A program made the position numbers and the translations under genes. A DNA stretch of 64,000 bases, taken from Bettongia penicillata ogilbyi (Eukaryota > Chordata > Mammalia > Diprotodontia > Potoroidae). Location of the stretch: contig JAJHZJ010000251.1 of the NCBI GenBank assembly GCA_023548195.1, forward strand, positions 868,001-932,000, read 5' to 3'. A model generated the notes under the pieces. That model ran no database searches and was not told the DNA's origin. It saw only the letters and a list, made by a program, of their open reading frames with translations. Shown piece after piece: positions 12,205 to 24,290 of the stretch; position 1 is the first letter of the stretch, and the number at the start of each line of letters is the position of its first letter.

Positions 12205-12845
12205 CTCCTGTATTCAATAAACTCCAGTGATTCTCAGTTATTCCTAGGATCTCTATTTCAAATTTTTTTTTTTTACAATCTAACCCCCACATCATCTTTC
12301 TGCCTTGTCATATTTGGTTTCCTTCTGTGCACTTTACAATCTGATCAAACTGATATCCTTGCTACTCTTCTAATATACAAAACTTCATCTCCCACCTCTC
12401 TGCCTTTGCCTATAAGTCTGTGATAAGTTAAACATTTTTCTTTTCTAAAAGATGAGTACTCCAAATTTGCTCTTTGTGTTTGTGTGTGATGGAAAGTAGC
12501 TGTCAAGAATGTTCTACCTAGTAGATATTAAAAAAAAAAAGTCTATATGTACTGCCTTCTTACTTATACCTCTTGAAATTTCTTAAATTCCCTTTAATGC
12601 TGAGCTCAAGTGCTACTTTCTATTGGAGAACTTTTCTGGTGTCTTCCTGCTAGTGCTTTCCTCCATAAGGTTATTGTATAATCTCTTTTTTATTTCAGTT
12701 TATACAAACCTCTATATGTGTGTGTTGGTCAAAATGAAGCTCCTTGAGTACAGAAGCTGGTTTTATTGTATATTTGTATCCCTAGAATCAAACATGTCTT
12801 CAGTATGTGTAGTAGGCATGTCGCAAGTACTTGCTTGCTTGAACT
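12205..12845 (+). mobile_element. L2 LINE 3' portion, interrupted
   Basis: L2-like sequence at 12205-12419 and again at 12541-12845. The second part includes 'gctgagctcaagtgctactt' and the tail with CATGTCTTCAG...TACTTGCTTGCTTGAA. Between them is a 120-bp insert that duplicates 14097-14238. Confidence 0.6.
12420..12540 (+). repeat. Duplicated segment with a poly(A) end (copy of 14097-14238)
   Basis: From GATAAGTTAAAC to GTAGATATTAAA it matches 14097-14238 almost base for base, apart from a shorter TG run. It ends in 11 A's. AAGTCT precedes the insert (12414-12419) and follows the poly(A) (12539-12544). This looks like a retroposed copy. Confidence 0.8.
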
Positions 12846-12986
12846 ATTAAATCTAAAATGACAGTAAGACTTTTGAGACACCTGTATATATATAGTACTC
12901 ATACATAGAAATGTGCAGGTATATAATGTATATACATAAATATTGACATAAATTTGTGTGCCTATTTACATATACATATTCACATA

Positions 12987-13236
12987 ATTGGCAGCTATAT
13001 GGCATAGTGGGTACAGTGCTAGGTCTGGAGTCAGGAAGACTTGAATTCAAATCTGCTCTCAGACACTTTGTAACTATGTGACCCTGGGCAAGTCACTTAG
13101 CCATATTTGCCTCAGTTTCCCCATCTATAAAATGAGCTAGAGAAGGACATGGCAAACCACTTCAGTATTTTTACCAAGAAAACCCCAAATGGGGTCGAGC
13201 TGGATATGACTGAAAGAGTTCAACACCAACAATAAC
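12987..13236 (+). mobile_element. tRNA-derived SINE, near full length
   Basis: Head GGCAGCTATATGGCATAGTG, GGAGTCAGGAAGACTTGAAT, core CCTCAGTTTCCCCATCTATA, and tail AAAACCCCAAATGGGGTC. It sits inside an AT-rich (TATA/CATA) stretch of about 12885-13300. Confidence 0.9.
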
Positions 13237-13299
13237 ATGTATATAATATACACATAAATATACACACACAAATATACATATACACATTCATTAGATTTG

Positions 13300-14090
13300 A
13301 TGATAAATATTTAGAAGCTTCTTTTAAGGTTTCTTACTTAATAGCAAAAAAACCAAAACTACAGTCCATTTGGTCTTCTTCCTCCTGCTGTGGTTAAAAA
13401 AAAACACAAAACTGACTGAAATAAACTGCAGAAAACAATATGGCAAAATATATTCCTTTTCCAGGAAATACTTTTTGAAGGCACATAGATTTAAAGAGAC
13501 AAGTATTAGAACAAATTATGCAGTATGACAGGAAATATGGAGAGAGAAGCTGGATGAAAATATATTTTTTTTAACATTTCTCAGTTTATAATATTTCCAA
13601 GATTATGTTTCAATAACAAAATGTGTGAAGATTTTTTTTTTTGGTGTGAGACACTGAAGGACAAGCATATCAGGGAATATATGTTTTCTCCATAAATATA
13701 TATTCTGCAACATAAAGTAGCAATGGCAAGTTGCTACTTTAAGAAAAACTCTGTTTTATGGTGAAACTGTGTAAGTCTGGCCACCGATGGAATAACTGTT
13801 TTGACTGAAATCAAAAATATCTCTCTGGGCTAGGTCACAGAGAGAGCCCCACACATGAAATTGATTCACAACATCACTCATAGACAAGTTATTGCATCAC
13901 AGAAACTGGACCCAGAAGTATATAACAAACCTCCAAATATTATTAATTTGGCTAATCTTATAAAAATAAGACTTTTAAATAGTAGTATCTTTTCCCTATT
14001 TTTGTAAAGAAAAATGATCATGTAGATTTCCAGTGGCACATCAAGTTTCCCTCATTATCTCATGACAAAGAGCTGAAAGGAGTCATCAAA
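13300..14090. other. Low-repeat intronic sequence
   Basis: No gene or recognised repeat. It contains a perfect 11-bp inverted repeat (13713-13723 with 13731-13741, 7-nt loop). Confidence 0.5.
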
Positions 14091-14096
14091 CTTTAA

Positions 14097-14147
14097 GATA
14101 AGTTAAACATTTTTCTTTTCAAAAAGATGAGTGCTCCAAATTTGCTC

Positions 14148-14187
<40 letters not shown>

Positions 14188-14238
14188 TGAGATGGAAAGT
14201 AGCTGTCAGGAATGTTCTACCTAGTAGATATTAAAAAA
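14097..14238 (+). repeat. Likely source copy of the local duplication, with (TG)n
   Basis: Partner of 12420-12540. It carries a longer (TG)n run at 14151-14185 and ends in an A-rich, interrupted stretch. No other repeat identity is apparent. Confidence 0.8.
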
Positions 14239-14239
14239 C

Positions 14240-15585
14240 AAAACACAATTTATCCTTTCTAGGTAAAAGTGTCATTTTAGCAATGAATGAGGAAATAACC
14301 ATTTTTTGAAAGAAATCAGTTTATTGGAGAGAACATTTTGAAGATGGATATTTGGAAATGGTTCCTTCTTTCCTCATGTGACTTTGTTGCTGAACAAGAT
14401 GGCATCTATAAAAACAAAAAACAAAACTCATCTCTAGACATTTAAGGAACTTGAAAATAGAATTTTCTAACCTCTTTTAAAAATCTAATCAACTTCAATG
14501 TGAAGTTTTAATGGATTTTGAACCATTGTGTTTAACCCATAAAAATGAGACACCTTCTGATTTGTGTGCAAGAATGACTAATTGACATCATGGAAGTTGG
14601 AAATGTACTAGTCAGATTTCAAGGAAAATGTTTGCATAATTGTTAGATGGGATTGAAAAGTCAGAATCATGGTTAAGTAAGTGTAGACTATGATATATTT
14701 CTTCTCTTTGGATATACCTAGTGACAGGTTTTTTTTTTTCAGTACTAGTATCTATTAAAAACAAGTAACAAAATAAACAGAACTCAGAATCAGACCTTCA
14801 AATTCACATGCCACAAAGTATTCAACCAAGATTCTCAAAAATAATGATGCATGTTCAGTCACACTGCTCTCATTAACAATAATAGTGAGAAGTTAGATTT
14901 TGTACTGTAAAATAAATTTTAAAATACTCTGAGCACTTATGTCATGTTTATCTCATTGTTTTAAATTTTCCATCTTATATATAATTTTCTTATATATATG
15001 ATATTAGCATAGTAGTATATGGAAAAAATGAAAACAAATATACATATACTGAGAAAAGAGTTTCAAAATTTTTTACTGATGAGTTCATACAGTTGATTTC
15101 AATTTTTTTTTTCTGATGTGGTTGCTCAGTTTAAAACAAAAATTTGTAAATCATTGTTCCCAAGGCAGCTCTCTATGACTGTGAGTTCTAAAGGATTTAC
15201 TCACATCTCTGGGGTATATGAGGTGTTCAGTGAGGACTAGCACATCTGACATGAGGGCTTATTGAGTCCTTTATCTACCTTTGGCATTCACCTGCCACCC
15301 AATTCTCACCTGTGGTTCTAATAAGCTAATAACATATGTAGCACCCTGGAAAAACCATCTCAACAGATGAGATAAACCAGGTTCAAGGTAATTAACAGTT
15401 CACAAACCCATTGATGAGGCAGGGGGATGTCTACCCCAAACATGTAAAGACTTTTTCCCAGTGGAATGAGTGGACAAGAATCATTTGTTCTAACAGCCAT
15501 GAGGATGACTTAAAGTAGACACAGTGGAGCTCTTAGAACTTGGTCAGACATTGAGATGCCAAGATTAGCCACTGAATGATTAGTT
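14240..15585. other. Non-coding, low-repeat sequence
   Basis: AT-rich, with several A or T homopolymers. I recognise no gene and no repeat family here. Confidence 0.5.
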
Positions 15586-15589
15586 ATCA

Positions 15590-15745
15590 CCAGTCATCCT
15601 AACTTTTGTCTTGCCACTGGACTTTGATGGCTGGAAGAAAGAGCAAGGTTGACAAATTTGTGCAACTCTGCACAACTCTGCTTGAATTCACGTTCAAGTC
15701 AAGACATCACCTATAATATCACTGGTCCTTTTTGAAAACAAAAGA
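15590..15745 (+). mobile_element. SINE tail of RTE (Bov-B-like) type
   Basis: Matches the 3' half of marsupial RTE-tailed SINEs: TTGCCACTGGACTTTGATGG, repeated TGCACAACTCTGC, AGTCAAGACATCACC and GGTCCTTTTTGAAAACAAA. The head is not recognisable. Confidence 0.72.
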
Positions 15746-15904
15746 TGTACAGCAACAAAGGCGCAGAGAGTATTTCTCTCCTGACATCTCTGCACATAAA
15801 TCACAGTTCTTTTTCACCAAAAAGTACTTCCCTTGTAACATATACTGTTCCTATTTTTGTATCTGCTGGAGAAGAAATTTCTCCAAAAATGATTTTTGTG
15901 TTTC

Positions 15905-16150
15905 TTGTTCCACTACTAGACCATATATTCCATGAAGACAGAGACTGAGTCTTACAAAGTTTTTGTAGCTCCCTTACTTGTCATAGTAGTATGAACACAA
16001 TGAATCCTAAATAAATTTTTTAAATGATAATTGTTGCATTAATTAAACTAATGATAAGGAATAGTTTTACAATATTTTAAAATAAGCTTAAATGCTTCCT
16101 GCTCCGTGAAGCCTTCCCTGAATCTCCAAGGTACTAACTAATATCTTTCT
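15905..16150 (+). mobile_element. L2 LINE 3' fragments
   Basis: An L2 tail at 15905-16015 (CATGAAGACAGAGACTGAGT ... CCTAAATAAA) and an upstream-type L2 block at 16085-16150 (CGTGAAGCCTTCCCTGAATC). Confidence 0.62.
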
Positions 16151-16811
16151 CCCTCAGACTTTACATGCATACTTCATACTCTCACAGAGATTTCCATACA
16201 ACTCAGAGAGGGGAAGACTTATACACAAATAACTCAGTTGTCTGATTCTCCCCTTTGCAGATGAATCACCTTATGACATGGAGGACACATACGCACATCA
16301 GACCCTCCTAGTGGTCACATGAAATTCTTATCTTGATTGGAAACTTTGTCCTAAAGTTTCAGTAGGATGTATTGTGGTAGATACTTGCTCTTCCATACTT
16401 TAGGTGCCCCCGTCTGCTGGCATTGGGACTGCATTCAGTGCATAAATGTGAATGTTGATAGGGGCTCCTGAACTGGTGTCATTTTTTTAAACCAACATGA
16501 ACTTCACAGAGATCAGCGGTTTTTTTTTTTCTTTAGGGAACATACTTATTCTTATAAAGAGTAGAAAGGATTGAATCATGACAAAAATTGAAGGGAGTTA
16601 TATGGTTTCATTTTTATATTGTCTCTACTTTCATAAATCATTTTTCCTCCCAAGTGGACTCTGGGTATTTACTCTTTGCCCCTCTCTAACACCAATATTC
16701 AAGTTGTTCACAGTGCATTTTAGCTACATTCCTTAAAATCTCTTTTGTCTTGATCTCATTCCTGTTCCAACCAGTGGAGTAAGGAAACTGTCCCTCTATT
16801 TTGTAGGCATG

Positions 16812-17455
16812 TGAGAATTAGTTCATTTGTTCCCCCTACTCTACATTCCAATCGCTATTAATTGGTTTGGTATTTTAGATAGATCATAGAGTGAAAATTA
16901 GATGAGTTAGTTACTTATAGTAGACATCAAACTTCAATGTAATATTCACCACTTGTTTACCAAGTTATGAGACTCAACCTGCACAATCACTAGAATGCTG
17001 ACAAAGATATCTCCACCATGTTTTACTCAAATTGCATGTCCAAATCCAGCATGGGTGGGATGCCTTGATGCTTTGAAAAGTCTCCCAACTTATTTTTGTA
17101 CCTTCAGACCATTCTCTCTTGTCCGACTTTAGTAGGTGACCATCTTATGACGACTTAGTGGAGATGCCCCCTGCTTCATCTAACCTGTGAGCGCCCCCAC
17201 CCCAACCCCTGCTGATAAGTCATTTTTGGCCTTCAAGAGCAAGGTCTATCAAAGAGATGCTGTAGTTTACTATTCCTCTTTTGCATATGTGAGCATCACA
17301 TTCCATAAAAACAAGATCCTGGGAACCGGAGGCATCTCAGATCATGAAAAAGGTCTGAGGTCTACTTCATTAAAGAGGACCATACAACATTTAATTGTGT
17401 CATTGGCTCAGAACTGTCTCAATCTCTTTTATTGTAGGTTGGATAATTTTAACCC
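16812..17455 (+). repeat. Unclassified dispersed repeat A, copy 1 (LTR-like)
   Basis: About 640 bp that align along their whole length with 33566-34200. Shared blocks include 'tcaaacttcaatgtaat', 'gaatgctgacaaagata', 'tctctcttgtcc', 'atcatttttggcc' and 'gcaaggtctatca'. A non-coding, dispersed unit of this size suggests a solo LTR, but no TG...CA ends or target duplication are proven. The 146-codon frame through it (17187-17627) is absent from copy 2. Confidence 0.75.
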
Positions 17456-17761
17456 CGCAGGTGAACCAACTGAGTGGGAGATTGGGGTGGGGCAGAGCAG
17501 TCACAAAATTGGAGTGAGTTTCTCCCCACCAATCCAAATAGCTTCCTATAACATTAATGAAAGACATTTTAAGACTGGGGTGTCTCTCACTATATTTGTG
17601 TACAGAAGGCACTCTGACAGCTTCTAGGGGGGATACAGGCAAAATAAAATATAGTTCTTGCCATTCAGTACCTTGTAATACAGAGTAGGTGGAGATAAGA
17701 CCTAATGCCAAATTTCGTATTTGCAAATGGATAACCTTTATAAGCTATAGATTAGGAGACA

Positions 17762-18515
17762 ACATTATAGAAGGAAAAGAATACTGCCCTTGGGGCAACA
17801 GGATCTGCATTTGAGTCCTGGCTCTCTAATACCAGTGTGTTTTTAGGCAATTTAGCTTCAATGGGCTTCCATTTCATTGTCTGTAAAATGACGAATTGGA
17901 TAAGATGAACACTAAGATCTTTCTCAACATGAATTCCTTCAAACCCTTCTTGCATGGCATGGTTTCTAATCTCCTCACTATCCTTTTCATACTGTTTTGG
18001 ACACACTAGTCCAATTGTCGTCAATGTCCTTTCTAAAACTCAGCATAATACTCTCTCTACAGTATCTTATATAGCATCATGTCTCTATTATATATTAGGT
18101 AGAATGATGGACTGATATATTGTTAGAACTGGAAAGGATTATAATGATTTTTTCTCCAAGTCCTTATTTTAAAATCAGAAACTAGAATCCTATGGTGGCA
18201 AGCTCACTGGTCACGGTTGCACAACGAGTTAGCCACAAAAAGATCTTTTAATACTCACAGTATCAATTAGAGACAACATGGCCTAGTGGAGAGAGTGCTT
18301 GACTTGGAATAGGTAGATTCTGGGTTTGGATCCTTCCGCTAACATTAGCAAGCTGTGTGCTTATGGAGATGTTATAGGATTTCATCTGCAAAATGACCAG
18401 AATAGTACTTATGATACTCACATCAAAAGGTTATTGTGTTGATTTAAAAGAAATAATGTGTGTAAAGCACTTTGCCAGCCTCAAAGCCCCATATAAGAAC
18501 CAGTTATTAATATTG
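17762..18515. mobile_element. Cluster of MIR-type SINE relics
   Basis: Plus-strand MIR at 17762-17935 (GGCTTCCATTTCATTGTCTG). Minus-strand core at 18128-18240. Plus-strand MIR at 18270-18515 (ATGGCCTAGTGGAGAGAGTG, then AAGCACTTTGCCAGCCTCAA). Confidence 0.65.
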
Positions 18516-19259
18516 TTACTACTAATAACAATAACTATGGTGATGATATTGGTGGAGAAAGTGAAGTATATGAGTTTGCTTAATAGTTTCAATGTTATTA
18601 CCAAACTATCTGCTGTGCAAACTGTCTATAAAAACTGTACAGGATGTGTTTAAATATTTATGATGGGTGCATAGTGCTACAAGGTATGACAATTCCAAAG
18701 AGGGCATTTCCTCCCTCCTTTTCACCTCTTATCTTGTCCATCTAGATGGAATAGGTCTGTGCATCTCTTACTCCTTTTCTTTCCTTTGAACCTGTTTTTT
18801 CTCAATAGGCACTGAAGCCATCATAGTTGGAGTAGTAAAATAAAAACATAACAAAGTAAGAATGGAAATATTCAGGATGATCAGCAAAGAAATACATTTT
18901 GAAAGGTTTCCTAAAGAGAGAGAGTTATGGGATGTGTGGTGGAGGTACAGAAATAAAGGGGAAAATGATGAAGCATAAATTTTAAAACTTCACAATATTG
19001 AAATATGGGAAAAAATAGATGAACTTCTTTCTTTAATTACTGGAATTGGAGGAATTCTATGTAGGTGATGGTGTTTCCACCTTGCTCTGAGCTATCATAA
19101 TTTTTATCCCATGTCTTAAAGGAAAAAGGATTTTGGTAGTGTTCGAGGTGTCCTGGATATTACTTGTGCTAAATTCTATAAATAACTGCTGGCTTGCTAC
19201 TCTAACCTATAACCTAATCAGAACCTAGGAAAACAGAAGTAATCTAGACAGCTTTATCT

Positions 19260-20110
19260 TTTACATTCCCTCCAATTCACTTTCCAATCAATCAGTCTGG
19301 TCTCTACATTATCCTCTGCCTCCATTGTATGCCCTGCCTTTGCTCTTTCTTTTTCCTCTCCTAGCTTCACCAAACCTTTCATATTTCTAATTTTTGTTCC
19401 CTACTTTACTCTCTTGAACATCTAAAACCTACCAATCCTTTATGGCAACTCCAGGCTATAGTGAGTTCTCCCTTTCCTAAATCTGTATTGGTATATGGTC
19501 TAGGATTTAGGAGTTATCTAATTGTTTCAGTTATGCTGTTTTCCTTAGACTTTACCATTGTCCCTGCTGAAACACCCTTAGGATTTCTGAAACTTTCCAT
19601 CTGACCTGGGGCAGTTGTCTCTTTCACTTGGAATGTGAACTCTTTGAGTTTGATTTTCTTCTGTTTGTTTTAATGTATCCTCAGCCCTTAACACAGAGCT
19701 TAAGTAAGCACTTGGTAAATGCTTTTTCATTCATTTGTTCTCTCTCCAATTAAATTATGAGTGTTTTGAGGGTAGGGATTATGTATTGCACTTATACTGT
19801 ATCAGTTATAGTGCCTAGAAGAAAGAGCTTTGCACATAGTAAGCACTCAATAATACCTATTAGTTATGATTGACCCCGAACTGAATCAGATCTTTTTAGA
19901 GTATTTAAGAATTATCTGTATCTGAAAATAGAATGTAAGTCCTTAGGTAAAGGGACGTCATCTGGTTGAACCAGATGACTCCTATAGGCTTCTTCAAGCT
20001 CTAAATCTATCATTATTTGGAGATTTATATGTTTGTTTCTTCTGGGTAATTGTATTTCTTAGCCTAGTGCCTTGTATAGGTGCATAGTACATGTTTGCTG
20101 GATTAAATTG
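19260..20110 (+). mobile_element. L2 LINE 3' region plus two more L2 tails
   Basis: A long L2 3' piece at 19260-19735 ends in TAAGCACTTGGTAAATGC. Further tails lie at 19745-19865 (TTTGCACATAGTAAGCACTC) and 20000-20110 (TAGTGCCTTGTATAGGTGCA). A small perfect inverted repeat at 19957-19979 lies between the last two. Confidence 0.65.
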
Positions 20111-20664
20111 GATTGGCATTATTAACAATGTAAATAATGGATTAAAATCATTTTTTTAAAGTACTGACATAAATAAGCATCAAAAAAGAGAGAAAACAAA
20201 ATTTTGACTAAAAATGACTTGACCTTCTACTATCTCTAAATGATGTTAATGGCCTGAGACAAGGATAAAAAGAAGTCCTCTCAGTTTAGCTACTGTTCTG
20301 CATTCCTAGGAGAGAGGTATAAATAGATGGATGGAGCAATTATTCACTCAACTATGGTATTGCTGAGATTAATTTCATTTCAGTAATATTCTTAGCATTC
20401 CTCAGAGACATTTCCCTACAAAAATGGAAAATACATTTAAATGTTGATAACATCATAATCCCTGTTGAAATGACCTCTCTCACATGCTTCTTTGAATTAA
20501 ATTAACTCTCAGTTTTATCCTCCAGCTCTACTCATTCATATCAGAGCATCCAGTAGTCCAGTAGGTATTCAGTCACAGTTTGTTGAATGACTGAATGAAT
20601 GAATAGACAGGAAGAAGTAAAAAAAGATATATTACTTTTCAGATTCTTTCTATGTGTTGTCTTC

Positions 20665-20775
20665 ACTTGTTAGATTATAAGGTCTGAGAGGAGGGACTCT
20701 TGTGCCTTTCTCTGTATCTCCAGTGCTTAGCACAATATTAGGCACATAGTAGGTACTTACATGTTTATCAATTCT
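20665..20775 (+). mobile_element. L2 LINE 3' end
   Basis: CTGTATCTCCAGTGCTTAGC followed by GGCACATAGTAGGTACTTA. Confidence 0.72.
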
Positions 20776-20829
20776 GACTCTGATATTGTCTGAGTTAGAG
20801 CTACATTATTTTTGATTTTCCTTTTAATA

Positions 20830-21605
20830 ACTGATATTTGGATAGCATTTTAACCTTTACAAGGTACTTCATGTGGATTAGTTCAGGAAATACAGTGAAC
20901 AGCCCTGTGAGATAAGTACCACAGAAATTATTACCTCCATTTTGCAGATGTAGAAACTAAGAGTCCCTGATAATAGGATTTTCTTTCTCTCAAACACACA
21001 CACACACACATACACACACATCTTTGTATTTTTCTTTAGAATCACCAGCTTCTAGCAAACTCTGGCATATAGAGGACACAAGAAATGTTAACTGATTAAT
21101 TGGTTGATTAAATTACCTGTCTATGATAACAGAACTGGAAAATGTCAGAAGCAGGATTCAGCTCAAATCACTCTTGATTCGAAGTCTTTAAACATTTTTT
21201 CCCACTATCCTAACATGGCACTGTAGTTGGTGAAGTGTGTGTGTGTTAGGACTTAGGGATGTTATGTTATATATGTAGGGATATTATGTATGTAGGGATG
21301 TTATATATGTTAGGGAAAGAACTGGACTGGATCTTTGAATTCAACCAATCAATCGACATGCATTTTTAGATACCTCGTTATATGACAGGCAGAGTGATAG
21401 GTGCTGGGAATAAAAAGACAGAAATGGCATATGTCCTGCCCTCGGGCAGCTTATTATCTATCAGTTTTAGTTCTTCCCCTAACCAGTTTTTTAACTTTGA
21501 AGAGACAAATGCTTTTCTGTCTCTGGGCTTTAGCTTCCCACTCTGTTAAATTAAGGAGTTGGACTGGGTGACCTTGAAAGTCCTTTCTGTCTTTAACATT
21601 TGGTT
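20830..21605. mobile_element. MIR relics, (CA)n and an old AAGCATTT-type repeat
   Basis: Minus-strand MIR parts at 20830-20965 and 21105-21215, split by sequence with a (CA)n run (20993-21021). An old repeat lies at 21341-21465 (TATGACAGGCAGAGTGATAGGTGCTGG-like; family name uncertain). A plus-strand MIR end lies at 21475-21605. Confidence 0.6.
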
Positions 21606-21779
21606 CAATGTAAGATTTAACAACAGGTGAGAAAAATGATGTGAGGTGTCTATCCTCAAGCACTAGAATTTTATTGACGACTCCTGTATTGCTATTTTTA
21701 GACTGTTTCTTTTGTATTAGGACTATTATAATGCCATAGGTAAAATACACTATTGATTAAAATACCACGTGTCAGACTG

Positions 21780-22920
21780 GTAACAGACTATTTTACCTAT
21801 ATTGACATCACTCTTTGTATAAATACATTTGAAACAAAGAAATGTTGATCCATGTGAAAACCTGTCTTTCCAGTCAAGTTAGTTCAGAATAAAATTTCAA
21901 GCACTGACAGTGAAAAATGAAGGGGCCAAGACTGGTAAATTTCCATCACATTAGAAGGCTTAAAGAAATCACTTTAAATGAGGAGCTTAATAATTCCTCC
22001 CCCTCTTAATAAGATCATGTAGAGAAAGCATTTTGAGAAGGAATAAGATGCAAAAATTAATGAGAAATTGCCAAGATGTAAAGGAGAAATCTCAGGCTGG
22101 TGAGACACATTTGTGATGAAAGCTTTAAGAAATATGTACATGGGATAAATTGAGATGCATAAAAAGCCCAAAAGATCTTGTCTGGGTTGCTCACATTTCT
22201 CTTTTGGGCAAGGAGTGATAATAGGGAAATAAAAGAGCTGAAGTAAGTACTCGGCTTCAGTTCTGGGTTAATGCTCTCAGTAAGCTGAGTGAAGGGGGAA
22301 AGAGAATGATTTTATGCTTTGAGGAAACATTAACAAACAAATTTATAGGTCCATTATACCTGTGCTGTGTTTGAAGAAATAGAGAAAGCATCTTTCTTTT
22401 AGAAGTATTGCCGCTTGTTAGTAACTACAGTGTAAATATTTTGACAGAGAATGTAAAGAGGTTTATGGTATTTGAGAGGAGAAGCATGGAATGAAGTGTA
22501 AGGAGACAATTAAGGGATAGATTTCTAGCAGAATGAATGGAGAAATCATATTTGAGGTACATTAACAGTAATGAGTAGTGCACCCCTGATTCCCTGAGCA
22601 CTTGACTGTAAATGTATTTAGCCACCATATTTAATTTTTAGAAATTAGAATGAAAGCAATCTTGTATGTGCTTTCTGACTAGATTGCTTTCATCTTTTCT
22701 TCACAGTCCTATTGCCATCCAGGAATAAAATAGAAATTAAATAAAGGACATTTTGCTCTCCTGTCCTTTCCTCCCCTTCCCCACCCAGAGCAAGAACAGA
22801 TGGTAAACATTCAATATTTTCTAGAACACCATTTAAAATCATGTGTGCATGATCAAATTAATCTGATGCACAGCTTTGTCCATACCACTTTCCTGCTCAG
22901 AAAATTTCAATAGATCTTCA
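21780..22920. other. Low-repeat intronic island
   Basis: About 1.1 kb without a repeat that I recognise, in a neighbourhood that is otherwise mostly repeats. AT-rich with no convincing ORF. It contains a perfect 13-bp inverted repeat (22650-22662 with 22681-22693). It may be a conserved non-coding region, which cannot be judged from one sequence. Confidence 0.45.
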
Positions 22921-22927
22921 TTGCTTA

Positions 22928-23105
22928 TTGAACAAATCATAGAAATATAGGGTTTAGAGCTTGAAGGGATCCTAAGATTTTTTTAGTTCAACTCTTTTAC
23001 TTCTATAGATGAGGAATTTATGACTCAGAGATATGAAGTGACTTGCTCAAAGGGAAGTGAAAGCATGGACCTGAAAGTATAAGTAATGTTTCCCACCCAT
23101 AATCC
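22928..23105 (-). mobile_element. MIR-type SINE relic
   Basis: 'gagcttgaagggatcctaag', 'atagatgaggaatttatgac' and 'aagtgacttgctcaaaggg' follow the reverse MIR core. Confidence 0.65.
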
Positions 23106-23159
23106 CTCACCTCTGTAGAGAAGTGAGGAAGATACATTTTCTAATCTCTTCCCTGCTGC

Positions 23160-23545
23160 CAACCTTGACCTTTGCAAAGTCATTTTGTCATCTTTGTGGT
23201 TTCCATGTATATTGCAGCCATTATGTACCTTGTTTCCTTGGTTCTGCTTACTTTAGTTTGTATCAGTTCATCTAAGTCTTCTCATGGTTTCTGAGTTCTT
23301 CATATTCATCATTTCTTATAGCTCAGTTTGTATTTCATTATGTGGATATACCACAATTTATGAGTCATTTCCAAATCACCAGGCTTCTACTTTGTTTCCA
23401 ATTCTTTGCTATTATAAAAAAGTGCTATTATGAATGTTTTGGTGTACATGGAAGCTTTCTTTTTGCTTCTCGTCTCCTTGGGGACTATGCCTAGCATGAG
23501 ATTTCTAGGTCTAAGTGCATAAACATTTTACTTTATTTTCTTAGT
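23160..23545 (-). mobile_element. L1 LINE 3' region
   Basis: On + it reads 'catcatttcttatagctcag', 'ggatataccacaattta' and 'ccaattctttgctattataa', then a block with 'ggtgtacatgg'. This is the usual marsupial L1 3' segment in reverse. Diverged and non-coding. Confidence 0.75.
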
Positions 23546-23689
23546 AGAATATAGTCATTGAAACTTGATGATAAACAGGAGAACAAGAGAAAACATACAA
23601 ATACAAATCCCTGAACTTCCCTCTATCCCCTTCCACAACCATTTAATAAGGTACCTTTCCAACCTGAGTAAGATGCAGAATCACAACAT

Positions 23690-24290
23690 TTTTGTGATGG
23701 ATAAGACTTGAGTGACCATTTATTTCAATCCCTACTTAAACAAAATATCTCCTATAGCATGCCTGACAAATCATCATCCAGTTTCTGCCTGAAGACCTCC
23801 AAGGAGACATAATCTACCACTTATCAAGCTAGTCCATTCTGCTTTTGGTTGACAATTATTAGGAAATTTTTCCTGATTTCTAGCCCAAAGTTGACTCTTT
23901 ATGCTTGCTATTCATTCCTCCTGGTTCTTCTCTCTGGGACCAACAAAAACAAGCCTAATAGTTCTTTCCCATGACAGCCTTGCAAATAATTAAAGACAGC
24001 TATCATGCCTCTCTGAAGTCTTTTCTATAATAACTGTTTACAGTTCCTTTAAGATGGTCATATGATATGAACTCCAGGTCTTTCATCCTACTGTCTGCCC
24101 TCCTCTGGACATTTTCCAGCTTATCAATGTCCTTCTTGCGTTGCATCTCCTGGAAGTGAACAGAATCCTCCAGATGTGATCTGACTGGGGCAGAGGTCAG
24201 AGGACTCATCATCTTCTTATTCTTGGAAGTGATTTCTTTCTTTATGTAGCTCAAAACTGTGTTAGCTTTTTTGACTGTCATATCATACTA
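23690..24290 (-). mobile_element. CR1/L3 LINE, ORF2 C-terminus and 3' end
   Basis: On the minus strand 24281-24003 reads as a decayed CR1 ORF2 C-terminus: KKANTVLSYIKKEI, a PVRSHLED counterpart of VRPHLEYCVQ, and KKDIDKLENVQRRA. Sequence down to 23690 fits the CR1 3' region. The active site is not in this part. Fossil, non-functional. Confidence 0.82.

Noticed and set aside
17187..17627. 146-codon open frame, the longest in the window
   Set aside because: It lies in dispersed repeat A, resembles no protein, and is not open in the second copy of that repeat.
19957..19979. Perfect 11-bp inverted repeat (GTCATCTGGTT / AACCAGATGAC) considered as a regulatory palindrome
   Set aside because: It lies in decayed MIR/L2 sequence, and MIR ends are naturally rich in such words. 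No further support.
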